Below, in pieces: positions 1 to 12,084 of a DNA stretch of 64,000 nucleotides. Numbering within the stretch: the first letter of the stretch is position 1; the number at the start of each line of letters is the position of its first letter. The translations under genes were made by a program, and so were the position numbers. This DNA is from Symbiodinium sp. CCMP2592 (taxonomy: Eukaryota; Sar; Dinophyceae; Suessiales; Symbiodiniaceae), in NCBI GenBank assembly GCA_905221615.1, contig CAJNDT010001313.1, positions 766,501 to 830,500 on the forward strand, written 5' to 3'. The notes under the pieces were generated by a model that was not told where the DNA came from, did not search any database, and saw only the letters and a list, made by a program, of their open reading frames with translations.

Positions 1-480
1 TTAAGGGGTGTTGGGATTTCTGGGTGGAGCCTCAGGGTAAGACTACTTCGAGGATCACGGGACTTAGTAAGTAAGGTTATAAGTACCTCAATTGGGGTCA
101 TAAGTCTAGTTACCCTAATTATAACCCTAGTTACTAAGTCCCATGATCCTTTAAGTAGACCCTAAACCCTAAACCCTATAGATCCCTTTAAGGAACCCCT
201 ATAGATCCCTTCTTAGGAACCCTTTAAGGAACCCTAGTTCCTAAGTCCCATGATCCTCTAAGTACCAACCCCCAGCGACCTCCAGAGGCTCCCGGCGTGG
301 CTTCATTTCGATGCCGCCTCACGGCTTGGAGCAGGGAGGAGTTGTGATTTAGGGTTTAGGGCCTAGGGGTTTAGGGTTTAGGGTCTAGGGGGCTTCCTCA
401 GAGGTTTAGGTTTTAGGGTTTTCAGGGCTGTTTACAAATTTTATAGGGTTTCGAGGGTTTAGGGCTAGGGTTTAGCAGAA
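1..480. repeat. Repeat cluster: MITE family 1 copy plus TTTAGGG tracts
   Basis: A family-1 palindromic element lies at about 43-158, with arms CTACTTCGAGGATCACGGGA and TACTAAGTCCCATGATCC. It is followed by repeated TATAGATCCC/AAGGAACCC tail motifs (about 165-265) and degenerate TTTAGGG tracts (about 345-480). No coding sequence is supported. Confidence 0.8.
43..158. mobile_element. MITE-like family 1, copy 1
   Basis: This is a non-coding palindrome of about 115 bp. The left arm (CTACTT..AGGATCA(T/C)GGGACTTAGTAA) is the inverted complement of the right arm (TTACTAAGTCCCATGATCCTTTAAGTAG). The centre holds GTTATAAGTACC and TAATTATAACCC. The other copies are at 4001-4110, 16931-17077, 17178-17296, 23569-23680, 24113-24238, 29996-30118, 30327-30401 (half), 30543-30656, 57575-57696, 59413-59538, 62616-62729 and 63214-63332. 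No protein is encoded, so mobilisation in trans or spread by replication is inferred. Confidence 0.85.
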
Positions 481-1793
481 GATCTTGTGCCCTTGCTGTT
501 TCTGGAATTTCTGCAGAGCCGCAAAGCAGTGACACAGCTGACACTGTTGTTTTGCTTCCGTTCTCTTCGGCAGAGTGCACGGAGTCCGCATGTCGTCTCG
601 CCCTTCTTCGTGATTCGAATCGTCGGAACATCGTACGACTCTGCACATTTGTACCCGGGTTCATCCTCGGCCAAGATACTATAGGAGCCTATATATCAAC
701 CTACACTATTTTGGGGGATTCCTTATTATAACTATAGTAGAATATGCCCCAGAACCCTATTCTAATTAGTAAGGCCGCTATATCATAGTACCCCTTATAG
801 ATCCCTTAGAGTAGCCCTTATAGACCCCTTTAGAATTGAACCCTAAGTCTAATTATGTTGAGGCCCCTACAGTACCCAGGATCTCCCAGAAGTCATCCCC
901 CAAGTGCCAACTGAACTCGGCTGCCGTCCTGGACCGAGGCTCATGGTCGTTTTTCCGGCGTGCCCCCTACCAATGGTGTAGTTGAGGCATCGGCGTTCAA
1001 CTAAAGTAGCGTTTTTGGGGGTGTAGGGTTTAGGGTGTAGTTGAGGCTTCCGCTTCGAAAAAACACATCCATGGTTTAGGGTTTAGGGTGTAGTTGAGGC
1101 TTCGGTCTTCACAGTTTCCATTGAGCGGAGTAGGATTTCTCGCTGAGGGCTTCGTGCAAAGGGTTTGGGGATTGAAGTTGCGTGAACGACCAGGACCCAA
1201 AAGAACTTTCTTTTTGCAGGATAAGGAAACAGGATAAGGAAATTATAATAGAAGGGGAGGCAGTTTAGGCTTCAGGGATTGGTTGGGAGGGATCCAAGAT
1301 CTGAATCTATGCTTCGTCTATGAGACTTGGGGTTCCACGTCCGACACTTTTAGACTTACTATAGGGGCCCTGAATAATTACCTATACTATTTGAGGGGCT
1401 CCTTATCATAATTATGGTATAGTATGCACCCAAACCCTATTTCAAATTATTAAGGCTCCTATAGTACACGTTGTCTGTTGCCTCTTTGCTCCCTGCGAAG
1501 CTTCTGAGCATACATCGCAATTTCGCCAATCTCGTCTCACGGCTTTCGCTAGGCGCGCAGCTTGTCTCACGTCGCGCTGTAACCTTTCGGGGTGTCTACA
1601 AGCCCTTCTAGAATCAAAAGGCACAGCTTTTTCTTTCGGGAAGACAACGTCTTTGTTTCAGTGAAAGTAAGGGACCGAGTGCAGGTGAATGTCACTGCCA
1701 CGGACTCTGAGCAGCGCGCTGTGACCCAGAATGTCGTGCTCGTCCTGATTAAACCCCGCCGCCAGACTTCAACTGCTCTTAATCTTTCATGTG
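481..1793. other. Intergenic DNA with two family-3 palindromes
   Basis: Family-3 elements occur at about 680-783 and 1359-1464. They share TTTGGGGG(A/C)TTCCTTAT and a right end of TTCTAATTA.TAAGGC near CCTATA. Isolated TTTAGGG motifs lie at about 1020-1095. Short open frames here show no domain, codon pattern or splice context that I would call a gene. Confidence 0.6.
680..783. mobile_element. MITE-like family 3 element
   Basis: A short palindromic element running from CTATAGGAGCC to AAGGCCGCTATAT, with an internal TTATTATAACTATAGTA. Related copies or fragments are at 1359-1464, about 6371-6440, 15514-15612, 16262-16363, 28970-29074, 58277-58360, 59329-59402, 61018-61165 and 62960-63060. It is non-coding. 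Confidence 0.7.
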
Positions 1794-1895
1794 CGTGGTT
1801 GTCAAAATTAAGGTCCCGTTTTAGGTACCCTAAGTAATAGGTGCCGTATTATTAATAGGGACCCAAAAAGGGACCTTCATTTTGACAACCACCCA
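1794..1895. mobile_element. MITE-like family 4 palindrome, copy 1
   Basis: The arms GTGGTTGTCAAAATTAAGG and CCTTCATTTTGACAACCAC are near-perfect inverted complements around a TA-rich centre. A second copy is at 27493-27599. A diverged fragment may lie at 10912-10985 (TTATTAATAGGG..GGGGACCC). It is non-coding. Confidence 0.8.
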
Positions 1896-1958
1896 TGTTG
1901 AGGCCAGATTGCATCTGACGGTCTGGCGGCCTTGGAGTTGGGAGTTCGTTGCCTCTCG

Positions 1959-2068
1959 ATATGGGAGTTTCCGAAAATAGGGGGTACCTTATTTTGGGGT
2001 CGTTATATTAAGGATCCTACTATTTAGGGCACTATTTTAGGGTCCCCTATTTTCAGAAACCCCCATAT
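1959..2068. mobile_element. MITE-like family 2 palindrome, copy 1
   Basis: The arms ATGGGAGTTTCCGAAAATAG and CTATTTTCAGAAACCCCCAT are inverted complements. The interior holds GGTACCTTATTTTGGGGTC and GGATCCTACTATTTAGGG. Related copies are at 4713-4826, 5829-5912 (opposite orientation, partial), 13276-13391, 14493-14650 (composite) and 24492-24600. Confidence 0.8.
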
Positions 2069-3204
2069 GAGTGGTTGAAGCATTGCGTTCATCCATCCAT
2101 GGCTTAGAGTCGTTTAAAGGACATGGGGTTGTGGAGGTCTTGCTCCAAGCCAAAATCCTGCCTGCTTTTGATTTAGCTATGGCCATGTCACAGGAATCTT
2201 GAGGCCTTGCCTCGCATGAGGTAGCAACCACCCGCCGTACATTGCCAGCCACATCCAGAACTCCCAGGTCAAGTTGGGTGAGGTCGGTTTCGTGGGGAAG
2301 GGGGGGGGGGGGGGGCAGGCTGGGGTTTGCAAGGCTCATCGGCTGGTTGCTCATGTGTAGCTGTTGTTTTCCCCAATACCGGGCATCGCAGACATGGGGA
2401 TTTCTTGAAAATTTGGAGGTTTGAGCTTCGGCGATTGGAGGATTTGTTTCGGGCGTGCACAGCTTATCTGCCAGGTATTTCCTATAAAGTACTGGTATCT
2501 ACTTCGGCCTTAAAGCGGGTTCCTAGATAGGTACTTTACGGCCTGACTAGTTCCTATATAGGCACGTGGAGCCTTCTTGCAAGCAGGCGCTGCACTTCGT
2601 CATCCCGACGAACGCATTCAAGGATCTGGCCGCCCGGCACTTTTTTGGGTTTAAGGGCTTTGGGAATTTTTTTGGGTTTAGGGGGGTTAGGGTTTAGGGT
2701 GCCGCCCGACATTTTTTTTTGTTTGGCTCTTCGCTTTCTGATTTCGGGATCCTTTTGGAAGGTTGCAGGGGCCTCTAAGCAAGATATCCCCAGCTTGGGG
2801 GGCGACTGGTTAAACCCCTAAAGCGCTAAACATCCCTAAACCATAAAGCCTTACACCCTAAATCCTAAATCCTCAAACCCAAAAAGACCTTAAACCCCAA
2901 ACCCTAAACCCTGTAACCCTTAAACCTTAAACTCCTAAACCCCGACTTAAACCCCTAACCCTAAACCCTAAACTTTAAACCCCTAACCCTAAATAAACCC
3001 TAAACTCTACACCCCAAACCCTAAACCCTTAACTCTTGAACCCTTAAACCCTTAAACCCTGAAACCCTTAAACCTCTATAAACCCTTAAACCTTTAAGCA
3101 GCAAGGATGGGGAAGCTCTCATACTACAAGCAGCGCGTAGCGATGGGAGGCCGCTGCCTCCCTGGTTACCTGGCTGCGCCGTGAGATACTAGCTCAACTT
3201 TCTG
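2069..3204. repeat. Intergenic DNA, poly-G run and CCCTAAA array
   Basis: A run of about 16 G lies near 2300-2315. Scattered GGTTTAGGG motifs lie at about 2648-2700. A degenerate CCCTAAA array spans about 2810-3095, with spacing variants such as CCCCTAAA and CCCTTAAA. No gene is supported. Confidence 0.7.
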
Positions 3205-3410
3205 GGGGGTTTGGGGTTTAGGGGATTTAGTGGTTTGGGGTTTAGGGGCTTTCGGGTTTAAGGTTTTGGGGTTTCAGGGTTTGGGGTTTAGGGGGTTTAG
3301 GGGATTTAGGGGTTTAGGGGCTTTCGGATGTAAGGTTTTGGGGTTTCGGGGTTTGGGGTTTTGGGGTTTGGGTTTAGGGGTTTTGGGGTTTGGGGATTGC
3401 GGGTCTGGGA
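3205..3410 (+). repeat. Degenerate TTTAGGG array
   Basis: G-rich TTTAGGGG/TTTGGGG variants run across this segment. With the CCCTAAA array ending about 110 bp upstream it forms an inverted pair. The open frame read through it (G-L-G-F repeats) is a by-product of the repeat. Confidence 0.85.
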
Positions 3411-4000
3411 GGTGTGATACGAGGCTTAATGGGCGTAGTGGCAAGGTGGGTAACCTTTAACTTGTTGGGAGTATTGTAATCCTTGTGGAATCCCAAAGGC
3501 CAACATTTAGTTCCCATAACTACTGCCCTAAGGGTCCCAAGTGCCTATAGAGCATATGCTTTGGCCCTAAAGCACCCGTATAGTCACTACTTCATGCGCG
3601 GAGCATATACTGTTTGGTTACATGGAGCCTTGGGGTAGGTAGGCCTTTGGGTTCGTTTGCATTGCAGCTTCTTGGGCTCAAGAGGATTTTGTTTAGGGAT
3701 ATGTCCAGAGGTTTTACACGGCCAACTTAGGATAGTGTTTCATACAGCCAACCCGTACAGTTCCCAATAGAACATACTTATAGGCTCCATTGTAGTACCC
3801 TATTTGTTAACCAAAAACTATATTATAGGATCCTAACCATGCAACTGGTTAACCAAAAGGAACTACAATGGATACTATAGGTACTCTGTAGCAATATCCG
3901 GGTCTCTCGGCACATGAGCTTTCGATCCCATGAACCCAACTGCTGACCCAGCACTGTCCTGAGGTTGCACTTTGATCCTGCATCAAGACTCTCGCCAGCA
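3411..4000. other. Intergenic DNA with a palindromic element
   Basis: Inverted motifs occur at about 3770-3885: GGCTCCATTGTAGTACC and GGTTAACCAAAAGG related to CTACAATGG. A second pair of related motifs (AGCATATGCTTTGG; GAGCATATACTGTTTGG) lies at 3547-3617. No gene is supported. Confidence 0.5.
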
Positions 4001-4110
4001 CTTGGAGGATCATGGGATTTAGTAAGTAAGGTTATAAGTACCTTAATTGGGGTTATAAGTATAGTTACCCTAACTATAACCCTAGTTACTAAGTCCCATG
4101 ATCCTTTAAG
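4001..4110. mobile_element. MITE-like family 1, copy 2
   Basis: Runs from CTTGGAGGATCATGGGATTT to CTAAGTCCCATGATCCTTTA. At 110 bp it is the cleanest copy in the window, with the full palindromic structure and a central GTACCTTAATTGGGGTTAT. Confidence 0.85.
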
Positions 4111-4712
4111 CAGAGAGCACGGGGCGTCGCAAAGCAGAGTGCCGCCTTCGAGCTGGCGTATTTTTTTTGCAAAAGGGCCTGCATTTCTGAAGGTTCCTTA
4201 CCTGGACCCCAAAAGTATGTAGAATAAGTGCCTTTTTATGGGTATTGGGCCATTATTTTGCCTACTTTGGGGGGGTTTAGGTATGAAGTCTGTTCTCGAA
4301 GCATCCCTCCCAAGAGAGAAAGAGGCGTGAAAGCAATTCAAACCCCGAGCTGTGGAGTTTCAGGAAGATGCAGAGAGCGAGCAAGTGGGAAGGGCAATCA
4401 TCCACAGGGCTTCTATGCCCAAAGGGTCCAAAGTACCTATATGGAAGAATGTAGGGTTTCTATATTAGGAATTGCTATGGTGATTTGGGGAAGTATTCCC
4501 CATAACAGTACCTAGGACCTTTTGGGATGTAATGCCGAAGTTGAGATCTATGCTGGCTTTGAAAGACGAGCGTATGAAGCCCGAAAGGAAGACACGAAGG
4601 GCGGCCTATCGTGATTCGTCGAGGGCTTCCTCCTATAGTTTCAGTCATTTTGTTCGGACTTTTGGGCCTGGAGCCCTGAAGGCACGCAGTTTAGGGTGCA
4701 GATATATCATAT
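4111..4712. other. Intergenic DNA, nothing recognised
   Basis: Several short open frames are present, but none has a domain or splice context. I see no repeat of note apart from short palindromic fragments near 4420-4515. Confidence 0.4.
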
Positions 4713-4826
4713 ATTATGGGAGTTTCCGAAAATTAGGGGTACCTTATTTTGGGGTCCTTATAATAAGGATCCTACTATTTAGGGTACCATATTCGGGTCC
4801 CCTATTTTCGGAAAGTCCCATATATG
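4713..4826. mobile_element. MITE-like family 2, copy 2
   Basis: The arms ATGGGAGTTTCCGAAAATTA and TATTTTCGGAAAGTCCCAT flank GGTACCTTATTTTGGGGTCC and AAGGATCCTACTATTTAGGG. It is very similar to the copy at 24492-24600. Confidence 0.8.
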
Positions 4827-4949
4827 GATGAGGGTGCAGGCTCTCGGGCTTAGGGTGGCAAGAGAGGCGCACCAGGAGCCATGACAGGACCCTTACCGTG
4901 ACCCTTATGGCTCCCTTAGGGAACCCTGTAAAGCAGCCCTGTCGCTCCC

Positions 4950-5200
4950 CAAACCCCGAAACCTTGAGCCCTAAACCTCTAAACCCTAAACCCCTAAACC
5001 CCTAAACCCCTAACCCCAAACCCCTAAGCCCTAAACCCCAAACCCCTAAACCCTAAACCCCTAAACCCCAAACCCCTAAACCCCTAACCCCAAAGCCCTA
5101 AAACCCTAAACCCCAAACCCCTAAACCCCAAACCCCCAAACCCCTAAACCCTAAACCCCTAAACCCCCCAATCCCCTAAACCATAGGTTTTTGTTTAAAT
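4950..5200 (-). repeat. CCCTAAA (telomere-type) array
   Basis: More than 25 units of CCCTAAA and CCCCTAAA in one orientation, with occasional CCCCAAA variants. Telomere-type repeat at an interstitial position. Confidence 0.9.
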
Positions 5201-5289
5201 CCCCCAAACCGCCGGAAGCTGAGGAGCCTTTTCCGGGCAGCCGGGCAAGGCGGATGCTGGGCTTCTGGCCCTCAGGTTGCGCGGACTTA

Positions 5290-5722
5290 CTGGGGGTTCA
5301 GGGGTTTATCGGGTTTGCAGGGTTTAGGGGTTTATAGGGTTTAGGGGTTAGGGGGTTCAGGGGTTTAGGGTTTATAGCGGTTTAGGGTTTATAGGGTTTA
5401 GGGTTTTAGGGGGTTTAGGGGTTTAGGGGTTTAGGGTTTATAAGGGTTTAGGGTTAATAGGGGGTTTAGGGGGTTTAGGGTTTAGGGGTTTAGGGTTTCG
5501 GGGTTTATAGGGGTTTAGGGTTTATAGGGTTTAGGGTTTATATTATAGGGGTTTAGGGCTTATAGGGTTTAGGGGTTAGGGGGGCTTAGGGGTTAGGGGG
5601 TTTAGGGGTTTAGGGGTTTAGTAAATTTATAGGGTTTAGGGTTTTAGGGGTTTAGGGATTAGGGGTTTAGGGGTTTAGGGTCTATAGAGTTTAGGGTTTG
5701 GAGTTTAGGGTTTAGGGAAGCT
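5290..5722 (+). repeat. TTTAGGG (telomere-type) array
   Basis: TTTAGGG/TTTAGGGG units with inserted TTTATAGGG variants. It faces away from the CCCTAAA array that ends 90 bp upstream, so the pair is an imperfect inverted repeat of about 770 bp. Confidence 0.9.
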
Positions 5723-8030
5723 GGCATCGTGAAGCGGCAAGGGGTATAATGTTCGGTATTTCTGGTCAGGTTGAGATCGACGTGCAGCCATGTAAGATCT
5801 GGCTGCTTTGGTTGATAGAATCTAGGTATAGGGGACCCTAAAAATAGTACCCTAAATAGTAGGATCCTTATTCCAAGGGCCCAAATAACAAGGTACCTAT
5901 ATAAAGTTTCTGGTCTTAAGGTTGACGTCAGGGCACGAGAGGTCGTGGTCAGGTGCCGCTAACCGAATAATAATAACAATAATAGTAATAGTTGTACTAA
6001 TGGATTAGCTTAAGGACATCTTGGTGATGCAATTAGCACACGGCTTTTGCTCGCTTGCTCTTTGCGACCTGTGGGTGGTTGTCAAGATGTTCGACCACAG
6101 TGGTCTCAAGAGTTGAAAGATTGGAGCGGCATTGTGTGTCATGCTGTGAGGTGGTGTACAGATTCGGTGCACCGAAGCAGCATTTCCTTCGCAGTGTCGT
6201 GGTGCTGATGTGGGCAACTTCCCAAAAGGCCAACATAAAATCCTTCAGAATCAAAGAAAGGCCAGGATTTAGGATTCGCCATCCCCTCTAGTGCAGTCCC
6301 ATTTTGTTCACCAATTCTGGCGAAGTGGGAGAGTCTCGGAGCCCGTCTTGGGGTCTCTTGTGGGTGTACTGTAGGAGCCTGAATAAGTACCTCTATTATT
6401 TTGCGGGGGTTCCTTATTATGATAAGTATATAGTATAGCGGGCCTCAGGCTCACCGCGAGAGACGGACACGGCGCAGAAGTCAAGGCCCCTGACGGGTCG
6501 AAGGTTGAGCATGGCACGCCCGATTCGGATCCTAAGCAGCTGAGCCAAGAACACGATGGACCGCGGGGAGTTGAAGTAAAACCCTAGGCTTCCAGGACCT
6601 TATTATAGTGGGGTCTAGGGCCCTCATTATAAGGTCCTTGGAAGCGGAGTGGCAGCAGTCGTTGTGCGCACGTGCCCTTTGCGAACATCAGTTTGGGCTT
6701 CAGGCGTTTCGGGGTTTCAGGGATTTTAGCGTGGGTGTCCGGATGAAAAGGCTCACCATGTAAGACAACATCTCCAAGTCTGAATCATTCGAAGTTTTTG
6801 CTTGTGGCCATTGGGACCTTTCCAAATCCCACCCGTTGCGCCATTGCCATCCCCAAATTTGTTTGTTCCAGACAGAGAGTACTGCAATGGCTTAACTTGA
6901 GTCGCGCATGCAGGAGGATTTCGTCCTCAACATCACCGGCGGCCACTCGCTTTCATGTTTGGGAGGAACCAAGAGGGTTTATATACACTCCTATGATGAT
7001 CCCCAAACACGTAGTGAGGGTGGTCGTTGGGACCTAATCTCATAATGGTAGTACATATGGACGTTCTGGGGAGCATCAACCTCAGAGCGCAACCCAAAAA
7101 TGTCTGACCTCGGGTGTCCCGACATGTGAAGCCCAGCATGCAAGACCCAAGAAGATGTTGAATCAGGGTAGAGGTTGCAGAGTCTGGGATTTGGGGGTGC
7201 GTCGAAGCTTTGCTTCGGTTCACCATTCTCACAAGTCTAAGCAGATTGAATTAACTAGGAAGAACGGTAGCGCTGATGTCTGATAGAGCTGCACTCTCAG
7301 GGCGAAATGCAGGGCTCAAACAGAAAGCAGGTTCTTCTCCCATTGCGTCCAAGTGTGTCTTCTTTGGTTACAAAGCCTTGCTTTGCGTTGTTGCGGTCAT
7401 TCTTGGAGACCATTGCTACCGGGTTTTGGCACTGCAGATAGGACAATATAGGACATCCACTCCAGTGCTTCGTGTAGGACGTACAAGCTCATGGTGGCCA
7501 TGCAACCCCTTCATGCGAAACCCTAGCTGAGAGCCTTGCATGTCGCTCAGGGCACGAGGGCCACAAGAGCCAGCTGCCTGCCGCTCCGGCCGGGCGGGTA
7601 GAGGGCAGTAGGGCTGGGACGTGTTGACATACTGGCGGAATCCTCGCGTGTTTGATGCAATCACGATTTCAGAGATAGAGCCGCCGTCGCTCTGCAGGGA
7701 AAGCAAGCAACGGTTCCAGAATGCCTCTCATGACTACTATTTGCTTAAGAACCCCCCAAAAATGGACAATAATAATCCCTATGTTACCCCTATAAGGAAT
7801 ATATTTTTTATTTTTTGGGGGTTCTTAAGCAAATAGTAGATGATGTGCATTCGAGGCACTTCTGGCGGTTTCTTTTCCCGAACTAAAAGCCAGGAGAAAT
7901 GCAAGACATGTTTGCTGTCGATTGCTTCGCTTAGGAGCCCTCCTAAACTGGGTAGTGCCCGAAATGGCTACGCCGCCTCCTTCCATGCGAAGTCTGAGAG
8001 ATGAAGGGTCTGCAATCGTGGACGATCACC
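5723..8030. other. Intergenic DNA with three small palindromes
   Basis: A reversed family-2 fragment lies at 5829-5912 and a family-3 fragment at about 6371-6440. A perfect-looking palindrome occurs at 6589-6644 (CTTCCAGGACCTTATTATA / TATAAGGTCCTTGGAAG). A larger palindrome is at 7734-7839. The remainder (about 6000-6300 and 6650-7730) is free of obvious repeats, but no reading frame there is convincing. Confidence 0.5.
7734..7839. mobile_element. Palindromic MITE-like element (single copy seen)
   Basis: The arms CTACTATTTGCTTAAGAACC and GGTTCTTAAGCAAATAGTAG are exact inverted complements over about 20 bp and extend into C6/G5 runs. The centre is AT-rich (TATTTTTTATTTTTT). It is non-coding. 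Confidence 0.8.
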
Positions 8031-10009
8031 CCTAAACCCTAAACCCTCTTAAACCCTAAACCCCTGAACCTGAAACACTAAGCCATAAGCCCATAACCTT
8101 AAACCAATCTCCGCTCCCAAGGTTTCCGACCTCGCCCCGGCATGCTACGATAGGGGCCGTCATCGTCAGAAAACGGGGTTCTTTGGGTTCCGTCTTATTG
8201 GTTCAATGTTGCCCCCAACCCCTATTCTAATTACGATGGTTCCTACATGATCTTGAACCCTTAACTCGGCGTGCTCTTGCCGGCAGGTGCCTCTGGTGCA
8301 CTTCGATGACCGGAAGCAGGACTTTCGACTTGGGGAAAGTTGAGTCGGGCTTATGCAGCGGCAGGCAGTTTCAATGCTTCAAACTTGTACAGTTTCCGAT
8401 TTACTCCTTATGACTCAGATATTATAGCTGGGAGTTAGTGACAGGCGTTCCTTGGGTTCACACCCTCTGAAGCAGACGAACGTGAGGATCGTGCTCAAAT
8501 AACCCCGTCGCTTCAAGGAGGCCGCGATTGGCAAGCGCTTCAATTTCAAGGCGCTTGCTGGGAGTTGAACTCTATCCGATGAAGTCTCATACTGTTGATA
8601 CGAGGTCACTACCTTGGGGCTAAGCGGGCTAAGCATTACATCCAAGTTTTGTCTTCAAGCGGCCTTCGCTGCCAAACTTCCACGCTCTGCAAAGCCGGCC
8701 TTGTAAGGGGTCTGAAAGCTCCTGAAGAAGGGAAAAGGTCCACGCAGGCAAACAGCTCCTCTGTGTTCCTCCACATCCTGGGAAGATCACAAATCCTCCA
8801 AAATTGCCTGCGGGCCGTGGTTTCGCACATGACTTCGACCGTGGCGAAGCCCCTAGCTTAGGGGATGCCCCGCGGCAGTGCACATGTCTGTACGCACCGA
8901 GCTTGGCGGTCCAAAAGCATTTTTTGATACCGTAAAACTTTATACATGAGGTACGACAATAGACTTTAAATACGGAAACATATTTCATGCCGTGCTATAA
9001 CATAATAGACAACACTGTCTAACATACGCCCTTCGGTAGGGCGAAAGTTTAAGTTTCAGGTGCCCCGCCTTTTCGGCCGCCACATTGGCAGCCTGCATCT
9101 TCTCGCCAAGCGCGGCCCGAACTTGAAATCAGGGGTACCGTATTTCAGGGCTTCGGGTTTGGAGTTTAGGGGACTACCTTAGCCTTATATCAGGGGTACC
9201 TCAGGTCTTGCGGGTTTAGGGTCTTATCATATATCAGCTGTTTCAATGATGAAAAAGGTGTGTATCTGGGGTCAGTATTTCGGTCGCGCATTCGCTGAAG
9301 CCTGAACCCTAAACCCCAAACCCTAACCAGAGATCAGGGTTATTTTATTACTGCGCGGCTGGGTCCGAAACCCTGTTTATAGCCAGTCGAACATGGCTTT
9401 CTGGGAGGGTTTACAGAGGTTCTATCATATCAGGCGTCTACTTGGCTTGAGGTGTTCAGATGGATTTCTGTTTTCTTGAGCAGAATTGGCTTCCCGAGCT
9501 TATGATCTGTTGTCTGGCCGTTTCCTTGGCTGTTCTTGGGCTCACTTCAGAGCACCCAATCTGCGCGACTTCAAGGATATTTGGTTTAAGGTTTAGGGTG
9601 AACGTGCCGATCTCCGCAGCTTCGCGAGGTTTAGGCTAGCGCTGAAGGGGCAATCGCCCCGCACATGCATGGGTCTCGCGTGAAAAGTCGAATGTTTGTG
9701 TTTCGGATTTAAGGCTAACTTTTCGAGTTTTAGGGTTCCAACTTCGGGAGTTTAGGTTTTTGGGGTTTAGGGCTTTTTTTTCTCATAGGGTTTGGGGATC
9801 ACTTCGCGCCTCAGGATCAGATGGCAGCCCGTTGCCCAAGTGGCTGTGGCCAGGCGGCAATAAGGTAAAATGATGCAAGACCCTAAACGTTACCCTAAAC
9901 CCTAGACCAAAATCCTGAAATAAGGTACCCCTGCTGTGAGGTAGTACGCCTGGCCCTTCCCCCGAAATAAGGTATCCTTCCAGTAAGGTAATCCCCTAAA
10001 CCTTTGTCA
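8030..10009. other. Intergenic DNA with sparse CCCTAAA/TTTAGGG motifs
   Basis: A CCCTAAA tract lies at 8030-8100. Isolated TTTAGGG, GGGGTACC and ATAAGGTACC motifs occur from 9130 onward. Open frames on both strands near 8415-8990 lack recognisable domains. No gene is supported. Confidence 0.5.
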
Positions 10010-10092
10010 CTGTTGGGTAACATTTTACATTTTTATGGGTACTTCAACCAATAAGGAATAAAAATGTACATTTTTAATCCTATCCCAACAAT
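10010..10092. mobile_element. Palindromic element
   Basis: TGTTGGGTAACATTTTACAT on the left pairs imperfectly with ATGTACATTTTTAATCC and CCCAACA on the right, around an AT-rich loop. It is non-coding. Confidence 0.65.
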
Positions 10093-10204
10093 GAACTAGA
10101 AACCCTAAACCCTGAAATAAGGTACCCATGATTAAAGAGCTGAGCGGCCGGAAGCCTGAGCTCCCACATGCATCAGGGTTTGGGGTTTAGATTGTGTGTG
10201 CGTG

Positions 10205-10205
10205 C

Positions 10206-10286
<81 letters not shown>

Positions 10287-10328
10287 GAGAGAGCGAGAGA
10301 GAGAGAGAGAGAGAAGGAGAAGGAGAGG
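10205..10328. repeat. Compound (TA)n(GA)n microsatellite
   Basis: About 25 bp of TA repeat runs directly into about 95 bp of GA repeat with a few interruptions (GGGG, GC, AAGG). Confidence 0.95.
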
Positions 10329-12084
10329 CTGAGTTTAGAGTTTAAACCCTGAACCCCCAAATCGACATCCTAGACAGCTGAAGCACTCAGGACTTTCGAG
10401 CCTGAGACACGGACTTTTCAAGGGGTCCCTGGCCTTGCCGATGCAGGCAAGGCGGCTATCTGCAAAGGGAGTCTTAGAAGTAGAGTAAGTAAACTGAAAC
10501 CCTTTGGGAGGTACCGAAATCATTCTTTAACTACAAAGGTTGTGATATCCTGTAGTTTTGTCAGGAAATTGGCCGAGCATCGCTTAGGGTCGAGGGTTCA
10601 AAATCTGTGGTTGATAGCAAAGCACAGGGCTTAGGGTTTTCGAGCAAGGCAGGTTAGGGTCAGAGGTGTGATGGCTTAATTCCCGTTTGCAGCACAGGCT
10701 ACCGGCAAAGGGTAGTTTGATGGTTTTTGTTTTGAGAGCTTCGCAGTGGCGTTCTTTGTCGAGATTGCTTTGGTACTGCGGAATCTGAGCCTACTCCCCT
10801 AAACCCTAAACCCTACACAGTGCTTGAGCATCCGGACCTTTCCGCGTCGGAGACTGCACCGGATTGGTGGCTGGGGTCTTCCTAATCTTGAGCTCAGGCT
10901 TCGAGGATATGAGCAGTTCTCTTATTAATAGGGCTCTTCTGTATAAGGGTGCCGTACTATATTGGGGACCCAAGAGGGAATCCGAAAAGCAGAGAACTAT
11001 CCACATGTTGTTGGTGTGTTTTCTTGTTGGGTGTGCACGTGGGGTGCGCATGCAGCATGTTGCGAGCATGGGGTAAGCTAGAACATATGTAATGTCCTCA
11101 CCACAACAGCAGGAGACACACGAGCGATAGCAGCGTTTCGTCACCACAGTTACGGCCAAGGTTTTATCACCGATGCACGTACTTCCAGCCTTCTTCACTA
11201 CCAACTAGTACGATTTTAATATTATCATAATACTTGTTATTGTTGCTGCTATAGTCTTATGATTGACTACCAATCCGGTCTTGCCGGCGCCAGCACAGGT
11301 CTACTCAGTGTGGAGGTCATAGCCGAAGCTGGAGGTGCCACTGCGAGAGACAGCTTTCTCATCGCCGCCCCCTCAGAGGTTTGAAACGTCGGGATTCTTG
11401 TGGCACAGTTTAGGATTTGGAATTTACTTTTTGGAATTGGAGAAGAGTTCGGATTCAGACTGTCTGATTGAGGGAGAAGAGCGAAGACGCAAAGAGGGCT
11501 TGCGAGTGCGGATGTCACACAAGCTGTCTGAATCCTGCCTCTTGAGCCATCTGAGATTCCCTTGCTTGTGAGCTGCATCTGGGGATGTTCTGACGTTTGC
11601 TATCTTGGTAATGTAGGACCCTGGTTAGGAAACCCTGGCCCGATAACACCAAAATATTAGGTTGAAAAAAGGCACTAAAGGCACCCTAATGAAGACCGAG
11701 GGTTTCTTAAGCAGGTTCCTATATTCACCCTAAACCTTAAACCCTGGCAGTACCCTTCTAGATCCTTTTCAAGGAACTATTCCCCTTGAAAGGAACCTCC
11801 AAGGGTTCGAGGCGTCAGTTGGTCCTGTGCTTGGACTTCACCAGGGCTTCCAAAAAGAGTAAGCAAGATCAGCATGTGCTTGTGTGTGCGTAGTGCTTAC
11901 ACTTCGAACATGCGCTCGTATCTATATATAGCTGTGAGAACATGTACATTATGGATAACATAAAACAACACGACAGTGTAACTTGTATGTGTATATGGTC
12001 TATGTATTTATGCTTATAACTATAGATATAGACACCCATCGTGCGTCACGTGTTTCGTTGTACTCATGCTCACTTTACAAACAT
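10329..12084. other. Intergenic DNA
   Basis: A diverged family-4-like fragment lies at 10912-10985. An imperfect palindromic segment is at 11610-11740 (GGTTAGGAAACCCTGG .. GGGTTTCTTAAGCAGG), with a relative at 28010-28135. Short CCCTAAA motifs occur at 10798 and 11738. No gene is supported. Confidence 0.45.

Noticed and set aside
3230..3460. 76-codon frame of G-L-G-F repeats
   Set aside because: It is translation of a TTTAGGG-type array.
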